A stretch of 64,000 nt of DNA from Streptomyces sp. B3I8 (GCF_030816915.1 NZ_JAUSYN010000002.1:1153501-1217500); one strand, 5' to 3'. Positions 43,788 to 53,529 are shown, numbered from the stretch's first letter. Notes: generated by a model from the letters alone, not told the origin. Translations and numbers: made by a program.

Positions 43788-44629
43788 ATGGCTGAACGCC
43801 CCGCACGCAAGCCCCGCAAACTCCACACCGGGCAGGTGATCCGCACCGAGCGGCTCACTCCGCACATGCAGCGGGTGGTGGTGGGCGGCGAGGGTCTCGC
43901 CGAGTTCGGCACCGGCGGCTGCACCGACCACTATGTGAAGCTGCAGTTCCCGGTCGAGGGCGTCAGCTACCCCGAGCCGTTCGACCTCCAGCGCATCCGC
44001 GAGGAGTACCCGCGCGAGCAGTGGCCGGTGAGCCGTACGTACACCGTGCGCGCCTGGGACCCGGAGACCCGCGAGCTGACGCTGGACTTCGTGATCCACG
44101 GCGACGAGGGGCTGGCCGGTCCGTGGGCCGCCCACGCCCGGCCCGGTGACCTGCTCCGGTTCGGCGGCCCCGGCGGCGCCTACGCCCCCGACCCGGACGC
44201 CGACTGGCATCTGCTCGCCGGGGACGAGAGCGCCCTGCCCGCCGTCGCGGCCGCCCTGGAGTCACTGCCCGACGGCGCCGCGGCGCACGCCTTCCTCGAG
44301 GTGTCCGGGCCCGAGGAGGAGCAGAAGTTCGACTCCGACGCGCAGGTCACCTGGCTGCACCGCGGCGACCGCCCGGTCGGCGAGGCGCTGGTGGAGGCAG
44401 TGCGGGCGCTGGAGTTCCCCGCGGGACGGATGCACGCCTTCGTGCACGGCGAGGCCGGCTTCGTGAAGGAGCTGCGCCGACTGCTGCGGGTGGAGCTGTC
44501 GGTGCCCCCCGCGAGGACCTGTCGATCTCCGGCTACTGGCGGCTCGGCCACAACGAGGACGGCTGGCAGGCCTCCAAGCGCGAGTGGAACGCTCAGGTGG
44601 AGGCGGAGCAGGAGACCGCGACCGCCTGA
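43788..44629 (+). pseudogene. siderophore-interacting protein (FAD/NAD reductase), frameshifted
   Basis: The reading frame codes for a siderophore-interacting protein up to residue ~239: FAD-binding RTYTVRAWDPETRELTLDFV, the NAD-binding LAGDESALPAVAAALESLP and GEAGFVKELRRLL. It then leaves frame at a run of six C (44505-44510). The expected C-terminus, beginning REDLSISGYWRLGHNEDGWQ, continues two frames over to a TGA at 44627-44629. Removing two C (or adding one) restores an intact ~279-residue protein. Read as is, translation would run on into the rluA-like gene out of frame. The enzyme would release iron from ferric siderophores by reduction. A GGGAGG site and an iron box precede it. Confidence 0.85.
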
Positions 44630-44652
44630 GCGCCGGCCGTACGCTGGGGCGC

Positions 44653-45603
44653 GTGAGACGCCGCCGACCTGTTCCGCCCGCCCCGCTGCCGCAGCGCGAG
44701 GGCGTCGACCCGGTGCGGGTGCGGCTGCCGCGGGTCGATCCGCGGGGCGGCGCCCGCGGATCCGTGCGGGACCATCTGGTGGCACGGCTCGCGGCCGGGG
44801 ACGGCGTCGTCGACGCCATGTTCGACGCGGGCGCGTTCGTCGGCGCCGACGGACGCCCGCTCGCCCCGGACACCGCCCACGTGCCCGGCATGTACGTGTG
44901 GTTCCACCGCGATCTGCCCGCCGAGGAGCGGGTGCCGTTCGACGTCGAGGTGGTGTACCGCGACGCACACGTCGTCGTCGCGGACAAGCCGCACTTCCTG
45001 GCCACCACCCCGCGCGGCAGCCACGTCGCCGAGACCGCGCTGGCCCGGCTCCGCCGCGAGCTGGACATCCCCACGCTCACCGCCGCGCACCGGCTCGACC
45101 GGCTCACCGCCGGGCTGGTGCTGTTCACCGTGCGGCCCGAGGAGCGGGGCGCGTACCAGACCCTGTTCCGCGACCGCCGGGTGCACAAGGAGTACGAGGC
45201 CCTCGCCGCGTACGACCCCGACGTCGCCCTCCCCCGCACCGTGCGCAGCCGCATCGTGAAGGAGCGCGGCAGCCTGACGGCGCGGGAGGTGCCGGGCGAG
45301 CCCAACGCGGTGAGCCGCGTGGAGCTGTCGGACCACGAGGGCACCGTCGGGCGGTACCGGCTGCTCCCCCGCACCGGGCAGACCCACCAGCTCCGCGTGC
45401 ACATGTGCGCGCTGGGCCTGCCGATCCTCGGGGACCCGCTCTACCCGGTGGTGGAGCCGCCCGCGGCGCCCGGTGACTTCTCCCGGCCGCTGCGGCTGCT
45501 GGCCCGCGCCCTGGAGTTCACCGACCCGGTGACGGGACGGCACCACGCCTTCCGCAGCACCCGCGAGCCGGCGCCCCCGGATCCCGGCCCCCAGGCCTCC
45601 TAG
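44653..45603 (+). CDS. RluA-family pseudouridine synthase
   Basis: 316 residues. The catalytic motif HRLDRLTAGLVLFT carries the conserved Asp, and RYRLLPRTGQTHQLRVHM and LGLPILGDPLYP follow as in RluA/RluC. The N-terminus lacks a clear S4 domain, having a short basic region with VRDHLVARLAAGDGVVDAM instead. It isomerises U to pseudouridine in rRNA or tRNA; the target is not evident. The GTG start lies 24 bp after the siderophore-gene stop, so the two may share a transcript. The 3' end overlaps the P450 gene by 4 bp convergently. Confidence 0.9.
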   Translation: MRRRRPVPPAPLPQREGVDPVRVRLPRVDPRGGARGSVRDHLVARLAAGDGVVDAMFDAGAFVGADGRPLAPDTAHVPGMYVWFHRDLPAEERVPFDVEVVYRDAHVVVADKPHFLATTPRGSHVAETALARLRRELDIPTLTAAHRLDRLTAGLVLFTVRPEERGAYQTLFRDRRVHKEYEALAAYDPDVALPRTVRSRIVKERGSLTAREVPGEPNAVSRVELSDHEGTVGRYRLLPRTGQTHQLRVHMCALGLPILGDPLYPVVEPPAAPGDFSRPLRLLARALEFTDPVTGRHHAFRSTREPAPPDPGPQAS

Positions 45604-47072
45604 GCCCCCCGCCACCAGCGCAGGAACCGCTGCCACACGCCGAGCCGCAAGGTGGCCTCCGGTACCGGCGCCGTCACGGCCGCGGGCGCGGGCGCGGTCG
45701 GCCTGGTCTCCGGCGGGGCCGCGGCCGCCTCCCGCCGCGCGGCGGACGAGGTCTCCGGTGCCGGAAGCTGCCGGAACGCGGGGCGCCGCTCGACATCCTG
45801 CGGGGGCCGGGGCCCGAACCGCACCGGCAGTTCCGCCAGGTGACGCGAGGCGATGGACTCCGTCCACCGGAGCTGGTCCTCGGCGCAGGCGAGCCGTACG
45901 TCCGGCAGCCGCATCAGCAGGGCGTCGATCCCGGCGTCGGCGATGGCACGCCCGATCTCCTGGCCGGGGCACTCGTGCGGCCCGCCGCCGAAGGCGAGGT
46001 GGGAGCGGTTGCCCTGCATGTTGGCGGCGAGATCGGGACGCACCCGGGGGTCGACGTTGCCGGGCGCGATGCCGAACAGCAGCCCGTCGCCCTTGCGGAT
46101 GCGCTTGCCGCCCAGTTCGGTGTCCTGCTTGGCGAAGTAGCCGAGCACCGTACTGAACGGCGGCTCGTCCCACAGGGACTGCTCCACCGCCTCGGGGACG
46201 GTCATCTGGCCGCCGCTGAGCTGGGCGCGGAACCGGGGGTCGGTGAGGATCACCCGGAGCACGTTGGAGATGAGGTTGACGGTGGCCTCGTAGGCGGCGA
46301 TCAGCACGAGCCGCAGGTGCTCGCGGATCTCGTCGTCGGTGAGTCCGGCCGGGTGGTTGATGAGGTGGCTGGCGATGTCGTCCTCTGAGCGCGCGCGGCG
46401 GCGCCGGGTGAGCCGCTCCAGGGCGTCGACGATGTACTGGTTGCTGGCGATGGCGGTGTCGGTGCCCTTGAGCATGTCGCGGGCCGCGTGCACCATGCGG
46501 TCGTCGTACTCCTCGGGCATGCCGAGGACCTGGCACATCACGGCCATGGGGAGGTGCTCGGCGAACTCGCCCACCAGGTCGGCTCGGCCGTCCTCGCAGA
46601 AGCGGTTGACCAGGCGCTGGGTGGCGCGGTTGATGTGGCGGCGCAGCGCCCGGTGGTCGATGATGCTCAGCGCGCCGTTGACGGCGCCGCGCAGCCGCAG
46701 GTGTTCGTCGCCCTCGGCGTGGGAGCAGATGGGCTGCCAGGCGATGTGCGGCATCAGCGGGTTGGCGGGGTGGACCTCGCCGTCGAGGAGGGGCTTCCAG
46801 ACACGGCTGTCCCGGGTGAACTGGGAGGGCGAGCGCACCATGTGCAGGTTCTCGCCGTGGCCGAGGACCACCCACACGGGTACGTCGTCGTGCAGCAGGG
46901 CGGGGGCCACGGCACCGTGTTCCTCGCGGAGTTCCTCGTACAGGTCCGAAAGGTTCTCCGCGCCGGGGCCGTAGAGCCGGCGCAGCCCGTCCGGGCCCAG
47001 GGCGTGGGCGGGGCAGCCCGGCGGGGGGCCCGCCGTGTCCGTGCCGAACGTGGAAGGGGATTCAGGCGTCAC
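45600..47072 (-). CDS. conservon cytochrome P450 (RarE-like, CYP157 type), no EXXR motif
   Basis: 490 residues. The heme-binding loop FGGGPHECPG (ligand Cys368) is intact, and the I-helix region reads LVLIAAYEATVNLI. The K-helix, which has EXXR in almost all P450s, reads EQSLW at residues 297-301, the variant described for the CYP157 family of S. coelicolor. A Pro/Ala-rich tail of ~60 residues follows the fold. In conservons the P450 is the last gene, after kinase, roadblock, DUF742 and GTPase genes, as here. GTG was taken as the start (MTPESPSTFG). The substrate is unknown. Confidence 0.92.
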   Translation of the reverse strand: MTPESPSTFGTDTAGPPPGCPAHALGPDGLRRLYGPGAENLSDLYEELREEHGAVAPALLHDDVPVWVVLGHGENLHMVRSPSQFTRDSRVWKPLLDGEVHPANPLMPHIAWQPICSHAEGDEHLRLRGAVNGALSIIDHRALRRHINRATQRLVNRFCEDGRADLVGEFAEHLPMAVMCQVLGMPEEYDDRMVHAARDMLKGTDTAIASNQYIVDALERLTRRRRARSEDDIASHLINHPAGLTDDEIREHLRLVLIAAYEATVNLISNVLRVILTDPRFRAQLSGGQMTVPEAVEQSLWDEPPFSTVLGYFAKQDTELGGKRIRKGDGLLFGIAPGNVDPRVRPDLAANMQGNRSHLAFGGGPHECPGQEIGRAIADAGIDALLMRLPDVRLACAEDQLRWTESIASRHLAELPVRFGPRPPQDVERRPAFRQLPAPETSSAARREAAAAPPETRPTAPAPAAVTAPVPEATLRLGVWQRFLRWWRGA

Positions 47073-47158
47073 GGTGATCGCTCCGAAGCTGAAAATCTGA
47101 GAGGAAGGGCTGGGAAGGAGGCGGTCCGGGGGTGCGGCGGCCGGACGGGGCACGCCGG

Positions 47159-47779
47159 TCAGACCGGGGTGCGCCTGGTGGCGAGGGTGTGCAGGAAGTG
47201 CATGAGGGTCATCAGCACGTCCCGGCTGGAGGCCCGGCGCCGTACGTCGCACTCGATGATGGGCACCCACTCGGCCAGGTCGAGGGCCGCGCGGAGCTCC
47301 GGTGCCGGGTAACGGGGCGCGTCGGGGAAGGAGTTGACGGCGACCACGAAGGGCACGCCGCGCTCCTCGAGCCGCCCCATCACGTCGAAGCTGACCTCCA
47401 GGCGGCGGGTGTCGATGAGGACGACCGCGCCGAGCGCACCCTCGAACAGGCCGTTCCACAGGAACCAGAACCGTTCCTGACCGGGGGTGCCGAACAGGTA
47501 CAGCACGAGCTGCTCCGTGATGCCGATGCGGCCGAAGTCCATGGCGACGGTGGTGGCTGTCTTGCTGTCGGAGCCGAAGTTGTCGTCGACCCCGATACCC
47601 GCCTGGGTCATGGTCTCCTCGGTGGTCAGCGGTTTGATCTCGCTGACGGAGCCGACCATGGTCGTCTTGCCGACCCCGAAGCCGCCGACGATCACGATCT
47701 TCACGGCGGCCTGGGTGGTCTGCGGCAGGTGGTCCTCGACCCGTGGGCCGGGGACGGTGTCAGAGTTTTTGAAGTCCAT
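47159..47779 (-). CDS. conservon small GTPase (RarD/CvnD-like)
   Basis: 206 residues. P-loop GGFGVGKTT, switch-2-like FGTPGQERFWFLW and NSFPD in place of NKxD are seen, as in the MglA-like conservon GTPases. In the S. coelicolor rar locus RarD is the G-protein of a membrane-associated complex and affects aerial mycelium timing. The gene overlaps the DUF742 gene by 20 bp and is 86 bp upstream of the P450 gene. Confidence 0.95.
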   Translation of the reverse strand: MDFKNSDTVPGPRVEDHLPQTTQAAVKIVIVGGFGVGKTTMVGSVSEIKPLTTEETMTQAGIGVDDNFGSDSKTATTVAMDFGRIGITEQLVLYLFGTPGQERFWFLWNGLFEGALGAVVLIDTRRLEVSFDVMGRLEERGVPFVVAVNSFPDAPRYPAPELRAALDLAEWVPIIECDVRRRASSRDVLMTLMHFLHTLATRRTPV

Positions 47780-48188
47780 GCATCACCGCTTCGAGGAGGG
47801 ATCGGTCGGGCACGATCTGCCGGACGATCGGCGCGCGTGCCTGGACCAGGTCCGCCGCCATCAGCTCGGTGAGCAGGATGGTCACGACGCTGAACGGCAG
47901 ACTCAGGTAGGCCGAGATCTCGGCCACGGACAGGGGGGCCGCGCACAGCCGGAGCAGGGACACCTGCTCCGGTGTGAGGGTCGGAGGCGGGTCCTCGGCG
48001 GCCACGACGAGGGTGACGAGGTCGATCGAGGCCCGCTCGGCCCCGGCGGCCGTGCCCGTGAGGGAGTACAGCCGCTCGGGGTTGGGAACCGCCGGTTCCC
48101 CCTCGGTCCCCGCCGCCGGGGCGGCCGGGGCGGGCTCGGGGGTGGACGGCTCCAGGGGCGTGCGCCTTCGGCGTTGGGGAGGAGTCAT
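47760..48188 (-). CDS. conservon DUF742 protein (RarC/CvnC-like)
   Basis: 142 residues. A Pro/Ala-rich leader of about 35 residues precedes the DUF742 core (RLYSLTGTAAG, then LSVAEISAYLSLPFSVVTIL), which has a winged-helix look. It overlaps the roadblock gene by 4 bp and the GTPase gene by 20 bp, so all are coupled. Within the conservon it is thought to bind the kinase and roadblock partners. Confidence 0.93.
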   Translation of the reverse strand: MTPPQRRRRTPLEPSTPEPAPAAPAAGTEGEPAVPNPERLYSLTGTAAGAERASIDLVTLVVAAEDPPPTLTPEQVSLLRLCAAPLSVAEISAYLSLPFSVVTILLTELMAADLVQARAPIVRQIVPDRSLLEAVMHGLQKL

Positions 48189-48592
48189 ACGGTCTGCCCG
48201 TCACGCCGGGGCGGACTGGTCAGATGGGAGCCGATCCGGAGCACGAGGTCGCGCATCCGGGTGCTCATCATCCCCGGCTCGGTCCGCATGTCGGAGAGGA
48301 CGGCGAGATAGGCGTTGGCGCCGGCCGCCATGAGGTAGAAGTAGCCGCCGTCGACCTCGATGATGACCATGCGCATCCGGCCGTCGCTGACGTGGATCTC
48401 CCCGGCCACGGCGCCGGCCAGGCTCTGCAGTCCGGCGCAGGCGGCGGCGACGCGGTCGGCGGTGTCGGGGTCGCCGCCGTGGCGGGCGATGCGCAGACCG
48501 TCGGCGGAGAGGACCACGATCTGCTGGACGCCGGGCACGCCGTCGGCGAGGTCCTTCAGCATCCAGTCGAAGTTGGCACGCTGCGAGATCAC
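48185..48592 (-). CDS. conservon roadblock/LC7 protein (RarB/CvnB-like)
   Basis: 135 residues of one roadblock domain: FDWMLKDLADGVPGVQQIVV, LSADGLRIA and MVIIEVDGGYFYLMAAGANA. MglB-like members act on the G-protein cycle of the partner GTPase. The GTG overlaps the kinase stop codon (GTGA), and the 3' end overlaps DUF742. Confidence 0.94.
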   Translation of the reverse strand: MISQRANFDWMLKDLADGVPGVQQIVVLSADGLRIARHGGDPDTADRVAAACAGLQSLAGAVAGEIHVSDGRMRMVIIEVDGGYFYLMAAGANAYLAVLSDMRTEPGMMSTRMRDLVLRIGSHLTSPPRRDGQTV

Positions 48593-50187
48593 TTGAGGTC
48601 CCCCTCGTTGCCGGCCTCGGCGTCGGCCGGTTCGTCTTTCCTGGTGAACGCGTTCGGGTCCGGGTCGCTCTTGAGGCCCTCCATGAAGGCCTCGACCCAC
48701 ATGCCGGGCAGCGGCTCCTCCTTCTCCGGCGCGGCCGCGGCGGCCCGGGCGGCCGCGGCCCGCGCCTCCTTCTCCGCGCGTTCCTTCTCGGCCCGTTCGG
48801 CCGCGGCGTAGGTGTTGAGGATGTGCTCGTCCAGGGGAATGCTGATGCGGCTGCGGCGCTGCGGGAGGCCGTTGGGCGTCCACTCGGTGACGACGGGGAC
48901 GTCCTCGTCGTAGTCGTCCTCGCCCGGGATGCGGGGGCCGGTGGTGGGCCTGCGGTTCTTCTTGTTGGCCGAGCCGACGTCGACGCCGTCGTTGTCCAGG
49001 GTGGAGCGGGACTGCACGCCGACGCCGTGGGCGACGCCGAAGGCGGGCTCGTCGGTGACCATGACGTGCGGCAGGACGAGGACGGCGCGGACGCCGCCGT
49101 AGGCGGACTGCCGCAGCGAGACCTGCATGTTGTACGCGGTGCACAGTCGGCCGACGACGGCGAGGCCGAGCTGGGGGCTGTCGGCGAGGCCCTGGAGGTC
49201 CTCGGCGCGCTTGGCCTCCTCGATGATCCGCTCGATCCGGGCGCGCCCCTCGGCGTTGAGCCCGGTGCCGGAGTCCTCGATCTCGACGGCGATGCCGGAC
49301 TGCACCTCGTGCGCGGTGACGTGCACCTTGGTGTGCGGGGGCGAGTAGCGGGTGGCGTTGTCGAGGAGTTCGGCGGCGGCGTGCAGGATCGGCTCGACGG
49401 AGATGCCGCGGATGTTGACCTTGGCGACGGAGTGCAGCTCGATGCGGCGGTACTCCAGGATGCGGGAGAGCGCGCCGCGCAACACGCTGTAGAGCGGCAC
49501 CGGTACGGGCCACTGCCGGCCGGGGCGGCTGCCGCCGAGGACGGCGATGGAGTCGGCGAGCCGGCTGATCAGGGCGTTGCCGTGGTCGATGCGGAGCAGG
49601 TCGTCGAAGACCTCGGGGTTGCGGCCGTGGTCCTCCTCCATCTCCCGGACCTCGTTGGCCTGTTGGTGGATGATCGCCTGGACGCGTCGGGCGATGTTGA
49701 CGAAGGAGCGCTGCAAGGAGTCGCGCAGCGTGTCCTCACGGTCGATCACCCTGAGCACCTGGCGGACCAGCAGGCGCTGGGAGTCGGGGAGTTCGCGCCA
49801 CTCGGGATGGGTGTCGATGATTTCGCGAATCACCTCATCGGGTGAGTACCCGGCCCGCATGCGGTCGAGGGTCTCGGGCACGATCTCCTGGCCGAGCCGG
49901 CGGAACTGGGCGTCCTGGGAGGCGACGCACTCGTCCAGTCGGGCGCTCCGCCGGGCCAGTTCGGCACGGAGCGCGCCGGTGTCGCGGCCGCGCCGCAGCG
50001 CCTCGGCCGCGGCGAGGACGACCAGGAGCGTCGCGATGCCGCCGCACCAGCCGACGGCGGCCCGGGCCGGCTCCGTCACCACGGCGACGGCGGCCCCGGT
50101 CACCGCGGCCATCACTATGGCCGGCAGCAACAGCACGCGTGCGTAGGGAAGTTCACGGCCACCGTGGGGCGATTGAACACTCACCAT
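48589..50187 (-). CDS. conservon sensor-kinase-like ATPase (RarA/CvnA-like)
   Basis: 532 residues. Two membrane helices near the N-terminus (ARVLLLPAIVMAAVTGAAVA and VGWCGGIATLLVVLAAAEAL) anchor it. A helical region follows, then an HATPase_c domain with the N box AAAELLDNATRYSPP and IEDSGTGLN. No canonical H box with phosphorylatable His is obvious, as in other CvnA proteins. The C-terminal ~130 residues are disordered, with a Lys/Glu/Ala-rich helix. The ATG with AGAGGG at 6 nt is supported. It heads the five-gene operon; a 19-bp tandem repeat lies 35 bp upstream of its start. Confidence 0.93.
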   Translation of the reverse strand: MVSVQSPHGGRELPYARVLLLPAIVMAAVTGAAVAVVTEPARAAVGWCGGIATLLVVLAAAEALRRGRDTGALRAELARRSARLDECVASQDAQFRRLGQEIVPETLDRMRAGYSPDEVIREIIDTHPEWRELPDSQRLLVRQVLRVIDREDTLRDSLQRSFVNIARRVQAIIHQQANEVREMEEDHGRNPEVFDDLLRIDHGNALISRLADSIAVLGGSRPGRQWPVPVPLYSVLRGALSRILEYRRIELHSVAKVNIRGISVEPILHAAAELLDNATRYSPPHTKVHVTAHEVQSGIAVEIEDSGTGLNAEGRARIERIIEEAKRAEDLQGLADSPQLGLAVVGRLCTAYNMQVSLRQSAYGGVRAVLVLPHVMVTDEPAFGVAHGVGVQSRSTLDNDGVDVGSANKKNRRPTTGPRIPGEDDYDEDVPVVTEWTPNGLPQRRSRISIPLDEHILNTYAAAERAEKERAEKEARAAAARAAAAAPEKEEPLPGMWVEAFMEGLKSDPDPNAFTRKDEPADAEAGNEGDLK

Positions 50188-50222
50188 GTAAGCCCTCTGA
50201 GACGAGATCGACTGGGTGTCAG

Positions 50223-50260
50223 GGGTGTGATGCCGACGTACGGGTGTGATGCCTGCGTAC
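50223..50260 (-). promoter_or_regulatory. two 19-bp tandem repeats upstream of the rar operon
   Basis: GGGTGTGATGCCGACGTAC (50223-50241) is directly followed by GGGTGTGATGCCTGCGTAC (50242-50260), identical at 17 of 19 positions. They lie 36-73 bp before the kinase ATG, where a promoter or operator is expected. A unit length of 19 bp is close to two helical turns. The rest of this 418-bp spacer shows a low-GC stretch (about 50370-50480) and the helicase terminator. Confidence 0.7.
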
Positions 50261-50484
50261 GTGGGTAACTCTCTGGACCAACGGTATGTTTTGGGCATGT
50301 TGCGGGAACAAGCGCACGAATACCTCAACTCGGTGCGCCGCGGGCGAGCTTAGTCCGACCGGATCATCGCCGTGTCATATTCAGCGACCACCTGAAATAC
50401 CCCCTTTCACAGGAGTACGCTCTGCTGATTTACACGGTGCGCACCCGTTCGCACACGTTTCGTAACGGCGTACAGGCATACGAA

Positions 50485-50526
50485 AACCGCCGCGCTCCCG
50501 GTGGTTCACCGGGGAGCGCGGCGGTT
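50485..50526 (-). terminator. intrinsic terminator downstream of the helicase
   Basis: AACCGCCGCGCTCCC and GGGAGCGCGGCGGTT are perfect 15-bp complements, extended by an inner CGGTG/CACCG pair. Toward the rar genes the stem is followed by TTTTCG, giving a U-run unusual for this genome. It ends leftward helicase transcripts. Confidence 0.9.
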
Positions 50527-50605
50527 CAGTGACGCAACCGAGCCGTTGCGGCGGGAGGACGCGGCCGCGTCCCTGTGGAAGGACGCGGCCGTGTGCTCGT
50601 GGGAC

Positions 50606-53415
50606 TCAGCCCACCGACGAGTACGCCACGACGCCCCGCAGCAGCCCCTCGACCGCCTTGCGGGCGTTCTTCGGCACCGTGGATCCCTCGGGCACCGCGG
50701 CGGCCTGGATCTGGCCGAGGACGTCGATGACCTGCTTGCACCAGCGGACGAAGTCGCCGGCCGGCATCTCCACCTCGCGCAGCACCTCGTCCAGGCCCTT
50801 GCCGGAGGCCCACATGTGAGCGGCCCAGGCGAAGCCGAGGTCCGGCTCGCGCTGGCCGACGCCCTCGGTCTGGCTGATCCGGAACTCCTCCTCCAGCGCG
50901 TCGAGCCGGCCCCAGATGCGCACCATCTCGCCGAGCGCCGCCTTGGCACCGCCCGACGGCACCTTCGGTGCCATCGCGTCGTCCCCGGACCGGGACTCGT
51001 ACACCAGCGCCGAGACGCAGGCGGCGAGTTCGGCGGGGCCGAGCCCCTCCCACACGCCGGCCCGCAGGCACTCGCTGGCCAGCAGGTCCAGCTCGCCGTA
51101 GAGCCGGGCGAGGCGCCGACCGTGCTCGGTGACCTCGCTGCCGCGCAGGTAGTCCAGCTCGGTCAGCAGCGCCACGATCCGGTCGAAGGTCCGCGCGATG
51201 GTGTTGGTGCGGCCCTCGATACGGCGTTCCAGCTGCGAGGTGTCGCGCAGCAGCCGGTAGTAGCGCTCGGCCCAGCGGGCGTGGTCCTCGCGGTCGTTGC
51301 AGCCGTGGCAGGGGTGGGCGCGCAGTGCGGTGCGCAGCCGGGCGATCTCCCGGTCGTCGGCCGCCTGGGAGCGCTGCTTGCGGTGCCGTTCGGCGGGGAT
51401 GTGCCCGGCCTTGGTGCGCAGCGCGGAGGCCAGGTCCCGGCGGGACTGAGGCGAGCGCGAGTTGAACGACTTGGGAATGCGCATCCGCTCCAGCGGCTCG
51501 ACCGGGACCGGGAAGTCGATCGAGGCGAGCCGCTTGACCTGCCGTTCGGCGGTGAGGACCAGCGGGCGGGGGCCGTCGTGGTACTCCATGCCGCGGTGGC
51601 CGCCCACGCGCCCGGCCGGCAGCCCGGGATCGAGCACGAGGGCGAGGCCCGCGTACTTGCCGGTGGGCACGTGGATCACATCACCGGGGCGGAGCTTCTC
51701 CAGGGCGACGGCGGCCTCGGCGCGCCGCTGGGCCGCGCCCTGCCGGGCCAGCTCCGTCTCGCGGTCCTTCAACTCCCGGCGCAGCCGCGCGTACTCCTCG
51801 AAGTCGCCCAGGTGGCAGGTCATCGACTCCTTGTAGCCGTCGAGACCCTCCTCGTTGCGCTGCACCTGGCGGGAGATGCCGACGACCGACTTGTCCGCCT
51901 GGAACTGCGCGAACGAGGTCTCCAGCAGCTCGCGCGAGCGGTGCCGGCCGAACTGTTCGACCAGGTTGACCGCCATGTTGTACGACGGCCGGAAGCTGGA
52001 ACGCAGCGGATACGTCCGCGTCCCGGCGAGGCCGGCGAGGTGGTCCGGGCTCATGCCGCGCTGCCAGAGCACGACCGCGTGACCCTCGACGTCGATGCCG
52101 CGGCGGCCGGCCCGGCCGGTGAGCTGGGTGTACTCGCCCGGGGTGATGTCGGCGTGCTGCTCGCCGTTCCACTTGACGAGCTTCTCCAGGACCACCGAGC
52201 GCGCGGGCATGTTGATGCCGAGCGCGAGGGTCTCGGTGGCGAAGACGGCCTTGACCAGTCCTCGGACGAAGAGTTCCTCGACGACCTCCTTGAAGGTCGG
52301 CAGCATGCCCGCGTGGTGGGCGGCGATGCCGCGCTCCAGGCCCTCCAGCCACTCGTAGTAGCCGAGGACGTGCAGGTCCTCGCGCGGGATGGAGGCGGTG
52401 CGCTCCTCCACCAGGGCGCGCACCTCCTCGCGCGCGTCGTCGTCGTTGAGCCGCAGTCCGGCGTACAGGCACTGCTGGACGGCGGACTCGCAGCCGGCCC
52501 GGCTGAAGAGATGAAGGTGATGGCGGGCAGCAGCCCCGCGGCGTCGAGCCGTTCGATCACCTCGGGGCGGCCCGGGGTCCACACCCGGGTGCGGCTGCGG
52601 CGGTCCCGCTCGCGGTCGGCCTCGCGCATCGCGCGGCCCCGTCTGCGGTCGCGGTAGAGCGGGCGGGCGGCCTCCGTGCGGGCCAGTCGCGTCAGGTCCG
52701 GGTTGACGGCCTTCTTCTGCCCCTCGCCCTCCTCGAACAGGTCGTACATCCGGCGCCCGGCGAGCACGTGCTGGAACAGCGGCACGGGCCGGTGCTCGGA
52801 GACGATGACCTCGGTGTCGCCGCGCACGGTGTCCAGCCAGTCGCCGAACTCCTCGGCGTTGGAGACCGTCGCCGACAGGGAGACCAGCGTCACCGACTCG
52901 GGCAGGTGGATGATCACCTCTTCCCAGACGGCGCCGCGGAAGCGGTCGGAGAGGTAGTGCACCTCGTCCATGACCACGTACCCGAGCCCCGTCAGCGTCT
53001 GCGAGCCCGCGTACAGCATGTTCCGCAGCACCTCGGTGGTCATCACGACCACCGGGGCGTCGGAGTTGACGCTGTTGTCGCCCGTGAGCAGGCCGACCTT
53101 GCCGCTGCCGTAGCGGCGGCACAGGTCGGCGTACTTCTGGTTCGACAGCGCCTTGATGGGCGTCGTGTAGAAGCACTTGCGGCCCTGTTCCAGGGCGAGG
53201 TGGACGGCGAACTCGCCGACGATCGTCTTGCCCGAACCGGTGGGCGCGGCCACGAGCACACCCTTGCCGCCCTCGAGTGCCCGACAGGCCTCGATCTGGA
53301 AGGGGTCGAGGCCGAAGTCGTACATCTCGCGGAAGGACGCGAGTGCGGTGGCCTGCTCGGCGGCCCGCTTACGGGCTGCCGCATACCGCTCGGCCGGAGA
53401 GAGATCCTCTGTCAT
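50606..53415 (-). pseudogene. Ski2/Mtr4-like DEAD/DEAH RNA helicase, frameshifted
   Basis: The first ~301 residues are an intact helicase core: Q-like FQIEACRALEGG, motif I APTGSGKT, Ia TTPIKALSNQK, motif II DEVH and motif III SLSATV. At ITFIxSRAG the frame is lost: TTCATCTCTTCAGCC replaces the expected TTCATCTTCAGCC, two extra bases at about 52507-52511. The remaining ~634 residues, with motif VI QLTGRAGRRGID and the C-terminal domain, continue in another frame. Deleting 2 bp gives an intact ~935-residue protein, the size I expect for this family. Proteins of this type unwind RNA or assist degradation. It lies behind tatC with a terminator between. Confidence 0.85.
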
Positions 53416-53493
53416 CGTACTTTCGAGCGTACCGGGCCCCACCGACAACGGGACGATCTTTATCGGGATCCCCGCTCCGACCTGCGGATACGA

Positions 53494-53529
53494 CTGTGGG
53501 CCCCACCGTCGTCCCGGTGGGGCCCACAG
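53494..53529 (-). terminator. terminator after tatC
   Basis: CTGTGGGCCCCACCG and CGGTGGGGCCCACAG are perfect 15-bp complements around TCGTCC. It lies 28 bp beyond the tatC stop and so separates tatAC from the helicase gene. Confidence 0.85.

Noticed and set aside
44629..45476. Long C-terminal extension of the siderophore-interacting protein through the rluA-like gene
   Set aside because: The extension is Arg/Pro-rich out-of-frame sequence; the authentic C-terminus is found two frames over before the stop at 44629.
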